Assembly: GCA_003695205.1 (NCBI GenBank) | Contig: RFIO01000025.1 | Span: 1 to 7,603 of the forward strand | Length of the DNA stretch: 7,603 nt | Source: Deltaproteobacteria bacterium | GTDB lineage: Bacteria; Desulfobacterota; Desulfuromonadia; Desulfuromonadales; Geothermobacteraceae | Direction of reading: 5' to 3' | Shown: one piece after another, positions 1 to 6,002 of the stretch | How the letters are laid out: each line of letters starts with the position of its first letter | Numbering within the stretch: the first letter of the stretch is position 1 | Program-made: the position numbers and the translations under genes | The notes under the pieces: generated by a model | Seen by the model: the letters and a program-made list of their open reading frames with translations, nothing else | Told to the model about the DNA's origin: nothing | Databases searched by the model: none

Positions 1-654
1 GGCGCTCCCCTTGGTCGAGAAGGAGAGCATGGCGACCCGGGGTTCGGCGCCGAGGAAGCTGCGGCAGCTGGCGGCGGTGGAGACGGCGATCTCGGCCAGG
101 GCCTGGGCGTCCGGGTTGGGGTTGACGGCGCAGTCGGCGAAGCAGATGGTGCCGTTTTCGCCGAACTCCGGAGTTTTGGTGATCATCAGGAAGACCGAAG
201 AGACGGTGCGGATGCCGGCGGCGGTACCGATCACCTGGAAGGCCGCGCGCAATACGTCCCCCGTGGTATTGTAGGCGCCGGCGACCATGCCCCCGGCATC
301 GCCGAGGCGCACCATCATGGCACCGAAAAAGAGGTTGTCCTCGGCGGTCAGGGTGGCGCGGGCCTTTTCGGCTGTCATCCCCTTCTTTTCGCGCAGGCGC
401 ACCAGCTCCTCGACATAGGCATCGAGCTGATCCGCCGCCTTGGGGTCGATCAGGGTGACGCCTTCGAGGGACGTTTTCATTTCGGCTGCCCTGGCCTGCA
501 GGCTTTCAGGGTTGCCGAGCAGGACGACCCTGGCCAGGCCGTCGGCGACAATGCGGCCGGCTGCTTCGATCATGCGGTCGTCATAGCCTTCGGGCAGTAC
601 GACCGTCTGCAGGTTTTCCCGGGCTTTCGCTTTGATCTGATCTACCAGGTGCAT
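1..654 (-). CDS. pta: Phosphate acetyltransferase, N-terminal part (3' end outside window)
   Basis: Pta transfers the acetyl group between acetyl phosphate and CoA in the cytoplasm, working with acetate kinase. I translated the minus strand from the ATG at 654-652, giving 218 codons open to base 1. The start MHLVDQIKAKARENLQTVVL is that of the short Pta class (about 330 residues), without the long N-terminal regulatory region of E. coli-type Pta, so roughly a third is missing beyond the edge. Family hallmarks are visible: GGMVAGAYNTTGDVLRAA near residues 124-141, a following QVIGTAAGIRTVSS segment, FADCAVNPNPDAQALAEIAV, and PRVAMLSFSTKGSA at the truncated end. A strong Shine-Dalgarno (GAGGAGGAG, about 661-669) lies just upstream and fixes the start. 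ackA is on the same strand but is separated by an opposite-strand TonB gene and a terminator, so pta must use its own promoter in 655-767. The truncation is only the window edge. Confidence 0.95.
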   Translation of the reverse strand, partial: MHLVDQIKAKARENLQTVVLPEGYDDRMIEAAGRIVADGLARVVLLGNPESLQARAAEMKTSLEGVTLIDPKAADQLDAYVEELVRLREKKGMTAEKARATLTAEDNLFFGAMMVRLGDAGGMVAGAYNTTGDVLRAAFQVIGTAAGIRTVSSVFLMITKTPEFGENGTICFADCAVNPNPDAQALAEIAVSTAASCRSFLGAEPRVAMLSFSTKGSA

Positions 655-695
655 GACAATTCTCCTCCTCTAAGTTGATGAGACGTGACTCTCGC

Positions 696-719
696 GGAAT
701 CGGTCAGGGCGCCGATTCC
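696..719. repeat. 8-bp perfect inverted repeat in the pta leader
   Basis: GGAATCGG (696-703) and CCGATTCC (712-719) form a perfect 8-bp stem with an 8-base loop. It lies in the 113-base divergent gap between pta and the TonB-like gene, about 42 bases upstream of the pta start. It could be an operator dyad or a hairpin in the pta leader. It is not followed by a T-run in either direction, so a terminator is unlikely. Confidence 0.5.
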
Positions 720-744
720 TTCCCCGTTGATATATGGTTTGCGC

Positions 745-750
745 TATAAT
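745..750 (+). promoter_or_regulatory. Possible -10 box of the TonB-like gene
   Basis: A perfect TATAAT stands 17 bases before the ATG at 768. The only -35-like hexamer nearby, TTGATA at 727-732, leaves a 12-base spacer, which is too short for a standard sigma70 promoter. If used, transcription would begin around 757 and leave a leader of about 10 bases. That would fit the absence of a Shine-Dalgarno before this gene. Assigned on sequence resemblance only. Confidence 0.3.
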
Positions 751-767
751 CGCCGGCACTTCCTGCC

Positions 768-1691
768 ATGAAGCGTCTGGTCGATCAACAGAATCTCCTC
801 TGGCTCTGCCTGCTGCTGTCACTGCTGCTGCATGTGCTGCTGGTCTGGCTGCTGCGTGACCTGTCCCCCCTCACTGCCGGGGCCGACAAGCCAGAACGAA
901 TCGTGGTGGCGTTGCTGCCGCGCGACCTCGACGCGCCCATCCGCCCAGAGCTGGACAAACCGCGGGAAAAAATGCCAGAGCGTCTCGGGGCGCGCACCCA
1001 GGTGGTGGAAAAAGAACAGGCTCCGCGCGGCGACCGTCCCGAGGAGATGCGTCCCGATGCCCCGGCTCCGCCGGCTGAACGCCCCCGACCGCGAATGGTG
1101 GCTCCGCAGCCGGCCAAGAGCGAACCGGCCCCGGCGTCCAGAACCCGGAAGTCACCCGTCAGGGTTGCCCGACCCGAGCGGCCACAGCAGGCCGCCGGCA
1201 GGGGAACGGGCGATGTGGCCTCCGAGGCGCCTCAGCCCCTGCCGGACCTGGAGTCGCTGCTGCAGCTGCCCGATACCACCGTCGCCCGCCTGGGGCCGGA
1301 GTGGCGACGCAAGGAACGCGCCGATGTTGCCGAAGGAGACGAGGTCTGGCTCGACATGGGCCAGGACCTGCTCTTTTCCTTCTTTCAGCGCCTGCGCACC
1401 AACATCTACAACGTCTGGAACTACCCGGCCGATGCCGCGCGCCGCGGCGAGGAGGGAGCCTGCCTGTTGCGCATGACCTTTGACCGCGACGGCAATGTCA
1501 TCGCCGTCGAGCGCCTGCGCACCTCAGGCTATCCTGCCCTCGACCGGGCGGCGACGGCGGCGGTGCGCAAGGGGGCTCCCTACGGCGCCCTGCCAAAGGC
1601 CTGGCCGAAGGAGCGCCTGGTGGTCAAGGCCTGGTTCCGCTACGACCTCTCCCGCAGCCGCACCCGCGGTTCCGATATCTACGGCCGGTAG
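768..1691 (+). CDS. TonB-family energy transducer-like protein
   Basis: A 307-residue inner-membrane-anchored periplasmic protein with TonB architecture. Residues 11-29 are a leucine-rich transmembrane anchor containing S18-x3-H22, which matches the SxxxH motif TonB uses to couple to ExbB/ExbD. Residues about 40-165 are rich in Pro, Arg, Glu and Ala, the usual periplasm-spanning linker. Residues about 200-295 look like a TonB C-terminal domain: VWNYP, then LLRMTFDRDGNVIAVERLRTSGYPALDRAA and a final strand LVVKAWFRYDL. In the family this domain contacts the TonB box of outer-membrane receptors and uses proton motive force for uptake. No exbB, exbD or receptor gene is in the window, so the partner is unknown; a TolA-like role is possible. 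The ATG at 768 is preceded by GCACTTCCTGCC with no Shine-Dalgarno, so the start is slightly uncertain, but it keeps the whole anchor. The gene sits between ackA and pta on the opposite strand. Confidence 0.88.
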   Translation: MKRLVDQQNLLWLCLLLSLLLHVLLVWLLRDLSPLTAGADKPERIVVALLPRDLDAPIRPELDKPREKMPERLGARTQVVEKEQAPRGDRPEEMRPDAPAPPAERPRPRMVAPQPAKSEPAPASRTRKSPVRVARPERPQQAAGRGTGDVASEAPQPLPDLESLLQLPDTTVARLGPEWRRKERADVAEGDEVWLDMGQDLLFSFFQRLRTNIYNVWNYPADAARRGEEGACLLRMTFDRDGNVIAVERLRTSGYPALDRAATAAVRKGAPYGALPKAWPKERLVVKAWFRYDLSRSRTRGSDIYGR

Positions 1692-1710
1692 CCTGCCGAC
1701 CGCTAAATAG

Positions 1711-1745
1711 ACGGCCCCGGTGTTTCACCACCGGGGCCGTTTCTG
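1711..1745. terminator. Bidirectional hairpin terminator between the TonB-like gene and ackA
   Basis: ACGGCCCCGGTG (1711-1722) and CACCGGGGCCGT (1729-1740) form a perfect 12-bp stem with a 6-base loop. TTCTGTCT follows on the plus strand and CTATTTAG on the minus strand. It lies between the stop codons of two convergent genes (1691 and 1747), so it most likely ends both transcripts. The T-tracts are short, but the stem is very strong. Confidence 0.88.
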
Positions 1746-1746
1746 T

Positions 1747-3012
1747 CTACTTGCGCTGGAATTCCGGCGAGCAGAACGAATAGCTGAAGTTCATGTGGTC
1801 GGTGTAGGTCTCCTCGAGAATGGCGACCACGTCCTCGGTGAAGACCAGTTCCTCGTCGGTCGGGATGACGAAGACCTTCACCGGTGAATCGGCCGTGGAG
1901 ATCATGGTCTCCTTCTTGCGGGTCATGGTATTGCGATTGACCTCGCGGTCGAGCTTGATGCCGATATGCTCCAGGTCCTCAAGGGCCTTTTCCCGGATCT
2001 TCCAGCCCATCTCGCCGACGCCGGCGGTGAAGACCACTGCGTCCAGGCGGCCGAGAGCGGCGCAGTAGGAACCGATGTACTTCTTCAGCCGGTAGCCTTC
2101 GATCTCCAGGGCCAGCTTGCAGCGTTCATCCCCGTTCTCGATCCCTTCGAGAACGTCGCGGCGGTCGGTGTACTGACCGGTAATGCCGAGCACGCCCGAT
2201 TTCTTGTTCAGGATCGAGTCGACCTCTTTGGGGGTGAGGCCCTCCTTCTGCTGGATGAACATCGGGATGGCCGGATCGATATCGCCGCACCGGGTGCCCA
2301 TGACCGCGCCCTCGAGCGGGGTCAGGCCCATGGACGTGTCGACGGAGATGCCTCCCTTGATGGCGGTGTGGGAGACACCGTTGCCGATGTGCATGGTGAT
2401 GATGTTGCAGTCCCTGGGATCCTTGCCCAGCAGCACAGCCGCACGCTTGGAGACGTACAGGTGGCTGGTGCCGTGGAAGCCGTAGCGGCGCACACCGTAT
2501 TTTTCGTACCACTCGTAGGGGAGGGGGTACATGTAGGCGTGCTCGGGCATGGTCTGGTGGAATGCGGTGTCGAAGATGGCCACGTGCGGGACATCCGGCA
2601 GGTTGGCCTGGGCCGCCTCGATGCCGGCGATGTTGGGCGGGTTGTGCAGCGGAGCAAGGTGCTGCACCTCCTTGATCGCCTCGAGTACGGCATCATCAAT
2701 CAGCACCGAACGGGTGAATTTTTCGCCGCCATGGACCACCCGGTGGCCGACGGCGCTGATCTTGCTCATGTCATCAAGGACGCCGTACTTCGGATCGGTG
2801 AGAATCTTGACGATCAGGTGGATCGCCACCTTGTGGTCCGGGCACTCGTACTCTTCCCGGTAGGTTTCGCGTCCGGGGACCTCGTGGACGATGTAGGAAT
2901 CACCGATGGTGACCCTTTCGACCATCCCCTTGGCAATGACTTCCTTGCGTTCCCAGTCGTAGAGCTGATACTTGACCGAGGAACTGCCACAGTTCAATGC
3001 AAGAATATCCAT
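1747..3012 (-). CDS. ackA: Acetate kinase
   Basis: AckA reversibly transfers phosphate between ATP and acetate to give acetyl phosphate, the partner step to Pta, in the cytoplasm. The 421 residues carry the ASKHA-fold acetokinase signatures: NCGSSSVKY (7-15), GHRVVHGG (89-96), FDTAFHQTMP (147-156), RRYGFHGTSH (175-184), MHIGNG (207-212), DTSMGLTPLEG (225-235), GTRCGDIDP (239-247) and PTDEE (384-388). N7, R91, H123, D148, H180, H208 and R241 fall at the positions known from the Methanosarcina enzyme, so it should be active. Unusual touches are GVGEMG (331-336) where GIGEN is common, and a C-terminal tail of about 20 residues beyond the usual ~400. The ATG at 3012 has a strong Shine-Dalgarno, GGGAGGAGG at 3019-3027. 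It shares a terminator with the TonB-like gene and is divergent from the ferredoxin gene. Confidence 0.97.
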   Translation of the reverse strand: MDILALNCGSSSVKYQLYDWERKEVIAKGMVERVTIGDSYIVHEVPGRETYREEYECPDHKVAIHLIVKILTDPKYGVLDDMSKISAVGHRVVHGGEKFTRSVLIDDAVLEAIKEVQHLAPLHNPPNIAGIEAAQANLPDVPHVAIFDTAFHQTMPEHAYMYPLPYEWYEKYGVRRYGFHGTSHLYVSKRAAVLLGKDPRDCNIITMHIGNGVSHTAIKGGISVDTSMGLTPLEGAVMGTRCGDIDPAIPMFIQQKEGLTPKEVDSILNKKSGVLGITGQYTDRRDVLEGIENGDERCKLALEIEGYRLKKYIGSYCAALGRLDAVVFTAGVGEMGWKIREKALEDLEHIGIKLDREVNRNTMTRKKETMISTADSPVKVFVIPTDEELVFTEDVVAILEETYTDHMNFSYSFCSPEFQRK

Positions 3013-3022
3013 GGAAAACCTC

Positions 3023-3061
3023 CTCCCTGTTCCGGCGGCCGCGGCCGCCGCTCTCCCTGTT
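3023..3061 (-). promoter_or_regulatory. GC palindrome flanked by 9-bp direct repeats in the ackA leader
   Basis: CGGCGGCCGCGGCCGCCG (3033-3050) is a perfect 18-bp palindrome. It is bracketed by two copies of CTCCCTGTT (3023-3031 and 3053-3061). On the ackA mRNA these read AACAGGGAG, hairpin, AACAGGGAG; the second copy runs into the Shine-Dalgarno. It could be a leader hairpin near the ribosome site or a protein-binding dyad. Function is inferred from position only. Confidence 0.5.
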
Positions 3062-3131
3062 GGCTATTTTGTAAGGCCAAAAAAAAGTTTGACCACATTT
3101 CCCCTGACAAAACGGATAGATACAAAATAAA

Positions 3132-3151
3132 CCACGGTTTTAAAAACGTGG
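3132..3151. promoter_or_regulatory. Imperfect 20-bp palindrome in the ackA/ferredoxin divergent gap
   Basis: CCACGGTTTTAAAAACGTGG reads as its own complement except for one mismatched pair: outer CCACG/CGTGG arms around a TTTTAAAA core. It sits in an AT-rich stretch about 120 bases upstream of the ackA start and 54 bases before the ferredoxin -35 box, a suitable place for a regulator acting on one or both divergent genes. The regulator is unknown. Confidence 0.35.
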
Positions 3152-3205
3152 AGAAAGCCTAGCCGAAAGAGGGTGCCATGGCAAGGATTTTATCCGGCCG
3201 GCCAC

Positions 3206-3235
3206 TAGACACGGGGTATACGTTGCGCTTAAAAT
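3206..3235 (+). promoter_or_regulatory. Sigma70-like promoter of the ferredoxin gene
   Basis: TAGACA (3206-3211, 5/6 to TTGACA) and TAAAAT (3230-3235, 5/6 to TATAAT) are separated by 18 bases. The expected start near 3242 would give a leader of about 40 bases. That leader begins with a small hairpin (GGTTGT 3242-3247 / ACAACC 3252-3257) and ends in a full AAGGAGG Shine-Dalgarno. Confidence 0.55.
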
Positions 3236-3282
3236 CGAGTTGGTTGTCAGAACAACCCAATCCAGGCCAGAAGGAGGCTTAA

Positions 3283-3453
3283 ATGGCTCATACCATCAGC
3301 GAAGAATGCATCAACTGTGGTGCCTGCGAACCGGTTTGCCCGGTCGAGGCGATCAGCGAACAGGGTGATATGCGGGTCATCGACCCGGCCACCTGCACCG
3401 ACTGCGGCGCCTGCGTCGACACCTGTCCTGTCGACGCCATCAGCCCGGCCTGA
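3283..3453 (+). CDS. Small 2[4Fe-4S] bacterial-type ferredoxin
   Basis: A 56-residue soluble cytoplasmic electron carrier. Two C-x2-C-x2-C-x3-C-P motifs bind one [4Fe-4S] cluster each: C9, C12, C15, C19 (CINCGACEPVCP) and C38, C41, C44, C48 (CTDCGACVDTCP). The halves are related by internal duplication (PVEAIS and PVDAIS follow the motifs), typical of clostridial-type ferredoxins of 55-60 residues, so the gene is full length. AAGGAGG at 3271-3277 lies 5 bases before the ATG, an excellent ribosome site that suggests high expression. The gene is monocistronic, with its own promoter and a strong terminator at 3474-3505. Ferredoxins of this class serve low-potential oxidoreductases such as pyruvate:ferredoxin oxidoreductase; none is in the window, so the partner is unknown. 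The divergent ackA gene gives a loose acetyl-CoA context. Confidence 0.96.
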   Translation: MAHTISEECINCGACEPVCPVEAISEQGDMRVIDPATCTDCGACVDTCPVDAISPA

Positions 3454-3473
3454 TGGTCGGCTTGTTCCAAATG

Positions 3474-3505
3474 AAAAAGGCCGTCGGTGACCCGGCGGCC
3501 TTTTT
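3474..3505. terminator. Bidirectional rho-independent terminator
   Basis: AAAAAGGCCGTCGG (3474-3487) pairs with CCGGCGGCCTTTTT (3492-3505) through 14 pairs with one G-T wobble and a TGAC loop. The flanking A5 and T5 runs make it a canonical terminator in both directions. It stops the ferredoxin transcript on the plus strand and the DUF3426 gene/hpt operon on the minus strand (stop codon at 3524). Confidence 0.95.
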
Positions 3506-3523
3506 CGTTCTATTCATCGGAGG

Positions 3524-5050
3524 TTACTGAGATCCGGGGCGGGAATCGACTACCACGACGTTGAACTCGGCCACTTCCCCCGGAAGATTTTTAAAGACAA
3601 TGGTGAATGGTACCGCTTTGCCGGGAGCGATGTCGAGGTTCGAGAGTGCCTCGCCGAACTGGTTGTTCATCGATTCCTCGATCTTTGACCAGGGGAGGGT
3701 GCGCAGGGCGGCTTCGTCGAGCGGATTGCCGCAGAAGACGGTCTGCTGCAGTACGGCCTGCCCCTTGCGGTCGTAGATGACGCCTCGCACCGTGACCGTC
3801 GAGCGCGGGTGCTGGTAGCGGTTGGTCGCCTGTCCTGAGATGGCGAACAACTGGCCGGCACTCTGGTTGGTCACGAACATCCCTTTGAGATTGCCCAGTT
3901 CGATATTGACGGTCGGATCGACACTGGGCTTGTTTTCCACCAGCCCCTGCAGGTACCTGGCGAGAACGACCGGGTCCCAGGTTCCCTGGCGTTCGGCCAG
4001 CCAGTAGTAGCCGCCGGCCAGGGTCAGCAGCAGCAGGAAAAAGAGCGGCAGAGCGCGACTTTTTCTTTTCTTGCGCCGGCGGGTGTTGGTGCTGCTGCGG
4101 CGCCGCGGCCGCGGCGGCATGTCTGTTCCCTTCGCAGCGTCGGAGCGCGAAGACGGTGCGGGCGGCGTTGAAGGGGCGGGGGGAATATCCCTGTCCGGAA
4201 GGTCGGGCAGGGGGCCCGATTCATCGAGGTCGTCCGAGGCCTCCTCGAAGACGAAATCCTCCTCCACCGTACCGGTTCCCGAGGGGGCGCCGGCATCGAG
4301 CTCCAAGCTGGGGGTATCCTCCAGCCCGGCAGCCGAATCCTGCTCGCCGAACAGGTCGGCATCGATTTCGGCCGGATCGGGGAAATTGACCTCGGGAAGG
4401 TCCTGCTGGTCGTCGCTGCCATCCTCCATTTCGTAGGTTTCCCCCAGGTCTCCACCGATATTCGGCTCACCCGGTTCAATGGCGGCGGCGTCCCAGTAGC
4501 CGGAATCGTCTTGGTTCGACTGTGCCTGCTCCCCCGGCTCGGCAACCAGGGTGTCAAGCCGTTCGTCTTCGCCCAGAAGATCGTCGGGGGAGAAGTCAGC
4601 CAGCAGGTCCTCCCCGCCGTTCTCATCCGCGGCCGAAGATTCGCCGGCCCCGGTGCCCGGTTCGTCGAAGGAAAAGTCCTCCGGCAGGTCGAGGTCGGGC
4701 AGTTCGCCGTCGAGGTCCAGGTTCGGCGCCTGCTCCCGGTCGGCGGGCTCCTCCTGGTCAAAGCTTTCCATGTTGAATTCGTCGAAGTCGAAATCGCCGG
4801 ATTCCTCTTCGGCGGCGGGGGAGGTCTCTTCCTGTACGGCTTCAGGCCGTGACGTTTCAGCGGGTGGCGCCGCGGGTTCCCGGGGCTGGACGGCCTCGGG
4901 TTTCACCGGCGCGGGTTCGGGTTCCGCCGGAGGGGCCTCAACCCTGAACACCTGGCTGCATTTGGTGCAACGAACCTTCACCCCGCCCGGTTTGAGTTTT
5001 TCATCCGGGAGACGAAACCGTGTCTGGCATGCGTCACATTGAATGATCAT
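3524..5050 (-). CDS. MJ0042-type zinc-ribbon, DUF3426 membrane protein
   Basis: A 508-residue protein of unknown function with a clear three-part layout. Residues 1-38 form an MJ0042-type zinc ribbon with C5-x2-C8 and C28-x2-C31 (VRCTKCSQVFRV). Residues about 40-310 are a low-complexity linker very rich in Asp, Glu and Pro. A strongly basic patch (RRRSSTNTRRRKKRKSR, just before residue 332) then leads into one transmembrane helix at about 334-351. The C-terminal part (about 380-508) resembles DUF3426: VTNQSAGQLFAISGQATN, a VRGVIYD strand, a conserved Cys (VFCGNPL) and a final NVVVVDS strand. The basic patch suggests the zinc ribbon and acidic linker are cytoplasmic and DUF3426 periplasmic. 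The ATG at 5050 has GGGAGGGG (5057-5064) 6 bases upstream. It starts 35 bases after the hpt stop, so the two are probably co-transcribed. Similar proteins are common in deltaproteobacteria; no molecular role is known to me. Confidence 0.88.
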   Translation of the reverse strand: MIIQCDACQTRFRLPDEKLKPGGVKVRCTKCSQVFRVEAPPAEPEPAPVKPEAVQPREPAAPPAETSRPEAVQEETSPAAEEESGDFDFDEFNMESFDQEEPADREQAPNLDLDGELPDLDLPEDFSFDEPGTGAGESSAADENGGEDLLADFSPDDLLGEDERLDTLVAEPGEQAQSNQDDSGYWDAAAIEPGEPNIGGDLGETYEMEDGSDDQQDLPEVNFPDPAEIDADLFGEQDSAAGLEDTPSLELDAGAPSGTGTVEEDFVFEEASDDLDESGPLPDLPDRDIPPAPSTPPAPSSRSDAAKGTDMPPRPRRRSSTNTRRRKKRKSRALPLFFLLLLTLAGGYYWLAERQGTWDPVVLARYLQGLVENKPSVDPTVNIELGNLKGMFVTNQSAGQLFAISGQATNRYQHPRSTVTVRGVIYDRKGQAVLQQTVFCGNPLDEAALRTLPWSKIEESMNNQFGEALSNLDIAPGKAVPFTIVFKNLPGEVAEFNVVVVDSRPGSQ

Positions 5051-5085
5051 GTCACACCCCTCCCTGGCAGGGTGAATGGTTCATG

Positions 5086-5613
5086 TCAGTCCATTTCGGC
5101 GATGTAGATGCCGTCGAGGTTGCGATAGCGTTCATCGTAGTCGAGTCCGTAGCCGATGATAAAGCCGTCATCCATGGTCAGACCGACGTAGTCCGCCTCC
5201 ATCTGCACCTCGCGCCGGGCGCGCTTGTCGATCAGGGCGCAGACTTTCAAGGAGGCGGGCTCCCGCTCGCGCAGGTGGTGCAGCAGAGACTGCAGGGTCA
5301 GGCCGCTGTCGATGATGTCTTCAACGATCAGCACATGTTTGCCGCGAATCGACATCTCCAGGTCCTTGCGAAACTCGATGATGCCAGAAGACTGGGTCTC
5401 CGAGCCGTAGCTGGCCAGGCGCATGAAGTCGATGGTGACCGGCACGTCGATTCTTCGGCACAGATCGGCGATGAAGAGGAACGAGCCCTTGAGGATGCCG
5501 ACCAGCAGGAGTTCTTCTCCCTGGTAGTCGCGGGTGATTTCCTCACCGAGCCGGCGGACGGTGTCGGCGATGGTGTCGGCGGAGTAGAGCGGTTTGAGCT
5601 TGAAATCGGCCAT
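5086..5613 (-). CDS. hpt: Hypoxanthine phosphoribosyltransferase
   Basis: Hpt salvages hypoxanthine (and usually guanine) by joining it to PRPP to form IMP or GMP in the cytoplasm. The 175 residues match the family's usual ~175-180. LLLVGILKGSFLFIADL (36-51) is the first substrate loop; VLIVEDIIDSGLTL (94-107) is the PRPP-binding signature with the acidic pair E98/D99; CALIDKRA (125-132) holds the purine-contacting Lys; and DYVGLTMDDGFIIGYGLDYD (141-160) supplies the base-stacking segment. The frame stays open upstream to 5958, but that extension has no Hpt similarity and overlaps the 115-residue gene in another frame, so I start at the ATG at 5613. No normal Shine-Dalgarno precedes it: the only G-run (GGGGGA) is about 14 bases upstream and lies inside the arm of an 11-bp inverted repeat. 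It is the middle gene of a probable three-gene operon. Confidence 0.95.
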   Translation of the reverse strand: MADFKLKPLYSADTIADTVRRLGEEITRDYQGEELLLVGILKGSFLFIADLCRRIDVPVTIDFMRLASYGSETQSSGIIEFRKDLEMSIRGKHVLIVEDIIDSGLTLQSLLHHLREREPASLKVCALIDKRARREVQMEADYVGLTMDDGFIIGYGLDYDERYRNLDGIYIAEMD

Positions 5614-5619
5614 GAAAAC

Positions 5620-5655
5620 GAATGGTCCCCCAACTGGATATATAGGGGACCATTC
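5620..5655 (-). promoter_or_regulatory. 11-bp-arm inverted repeat just upstream of hpt
   Basis: GAATGGTCCCC (5620-5630) and GGGGACCATTC (5645-5655) are perfect complements around a 14-base loop containing TATATA. On the hpt mRNA the 3' arm ends 6 bases before the start codon, holds the only SD-like G-run, and is followed by GTTTTC. The 5' arm touches the stop codon of the upstream gene (5655-5657). It may be a translational control hairpin, a weak intragenic terminator/attenuator, or an operator. Confidence 0.6.
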
Positions 5656-6002
5656 TATACAAGCCGCCGCCAGATATGAACCCAAAAGTGAAAAAAGTCG
5701 ACGGGTTGGCACCTCCGTCTCATTCCCGGTTTGGCGGGGGGGGGATCTCCGGTCGAAGTCTTGTCCGTCCTGCGGTTGAAGACCAGGCCCGTGGGCGAGA
5801 CGTTTTCCGGCGGGCGTTCGCCATGGGTTCGCAGGTACCAGGCCCGGTAGCAAACCTCCTGAAGCGGCCCAAGGCAGTAGGTCAGAAGATACTCGGTGCG
5901 CAGGTTCCAGGGAGAAGTCTCGTCGATCTCCTCGAAATCGATCAGGTGGAACTGGCACTCGTCAAGATGCGGGCACTGCTTTTTCATCATTTCGGCGCAC
6001 AT
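5655..6002 (-). CDS. Small cysteine-containing protein of unknown function
   Basis: A 115-residue soluble protein that I cannot assign. It has no signal peptide or membrane helix. Cysteines lie at 2, 10, 16, 43, 51 and 98. The N-terminal half holds C10-P-x4-C16 (CPHLDEC), then YC43-LGPLQEV-C51-YRAWYLRTHGERPPENVSPTG. The order CP...C...YC-x-G...C-x-R...G...P-x-x-x-x-P recalls small uncharacterised bacterial proteins with a four-Cys motif that might bind a metal or Fe-S cluster; this is recollection, not a search result. The last ~20 residues (VDFFHFWVHIWRRLV) are aromatic and basic. The ATG at 6002 has a good ribosome site, GAGGGGGA at 6008-6015, 5 bases upstream, which supports real translation. 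The stop is 41 bases before the hpt start, with the inverted repeat in between, so it probably leads the hpt operon. The competing reading frame over the same bases (to 5958) has no ribosome site or family similarity. Confidence 0.68.
   Translation of the reverse strand: MCAEMMKKQCPHLDECQFHLIDFEEIDETSPWNLRTEYLLTYCLGPLQEVCYRAWYLRTHGERPPENVSPTGLVFNRRTDKTSTGDPPPAKPGMRRRCQPVDFFHFWVHIWRRLV

Noticed and set aside
11..274. 87-codon plus-strand frame at the left edge
   Set aside because: It is antisense to pta, whose conserved motifs cover these bases.
1966..3162. 398-codon plus-strand open frame opposite ackA
   Set aside because: It is antisense to a clearly conserved acetate kinase, has no domain similarity, and is explained by codon bias in GC-rich DNA.
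3155..3180. Sigma54 promoter for ackA (TGGCAC on the minus strand near 3179)
   Set aside because: The -24-like TGGCAC is followed by TTCGGC at the wrong register, so the essential GC of the -12 element is not at the required spacing.
4024..4852. Several frames of 77-245 codons overlapping the DUF3426 gene on both strands
   Set aside because: They are out-of-frame readings of the repetitive acidic linker, with no independent start signals.
5614..5958. N-terminal extension of hpt to a 290-residue protein
   Set aside because: The added part resembles no phosphoribosyltransferase, exceeds family length, and overlaps the better-supported 115-residue gene in another frame.
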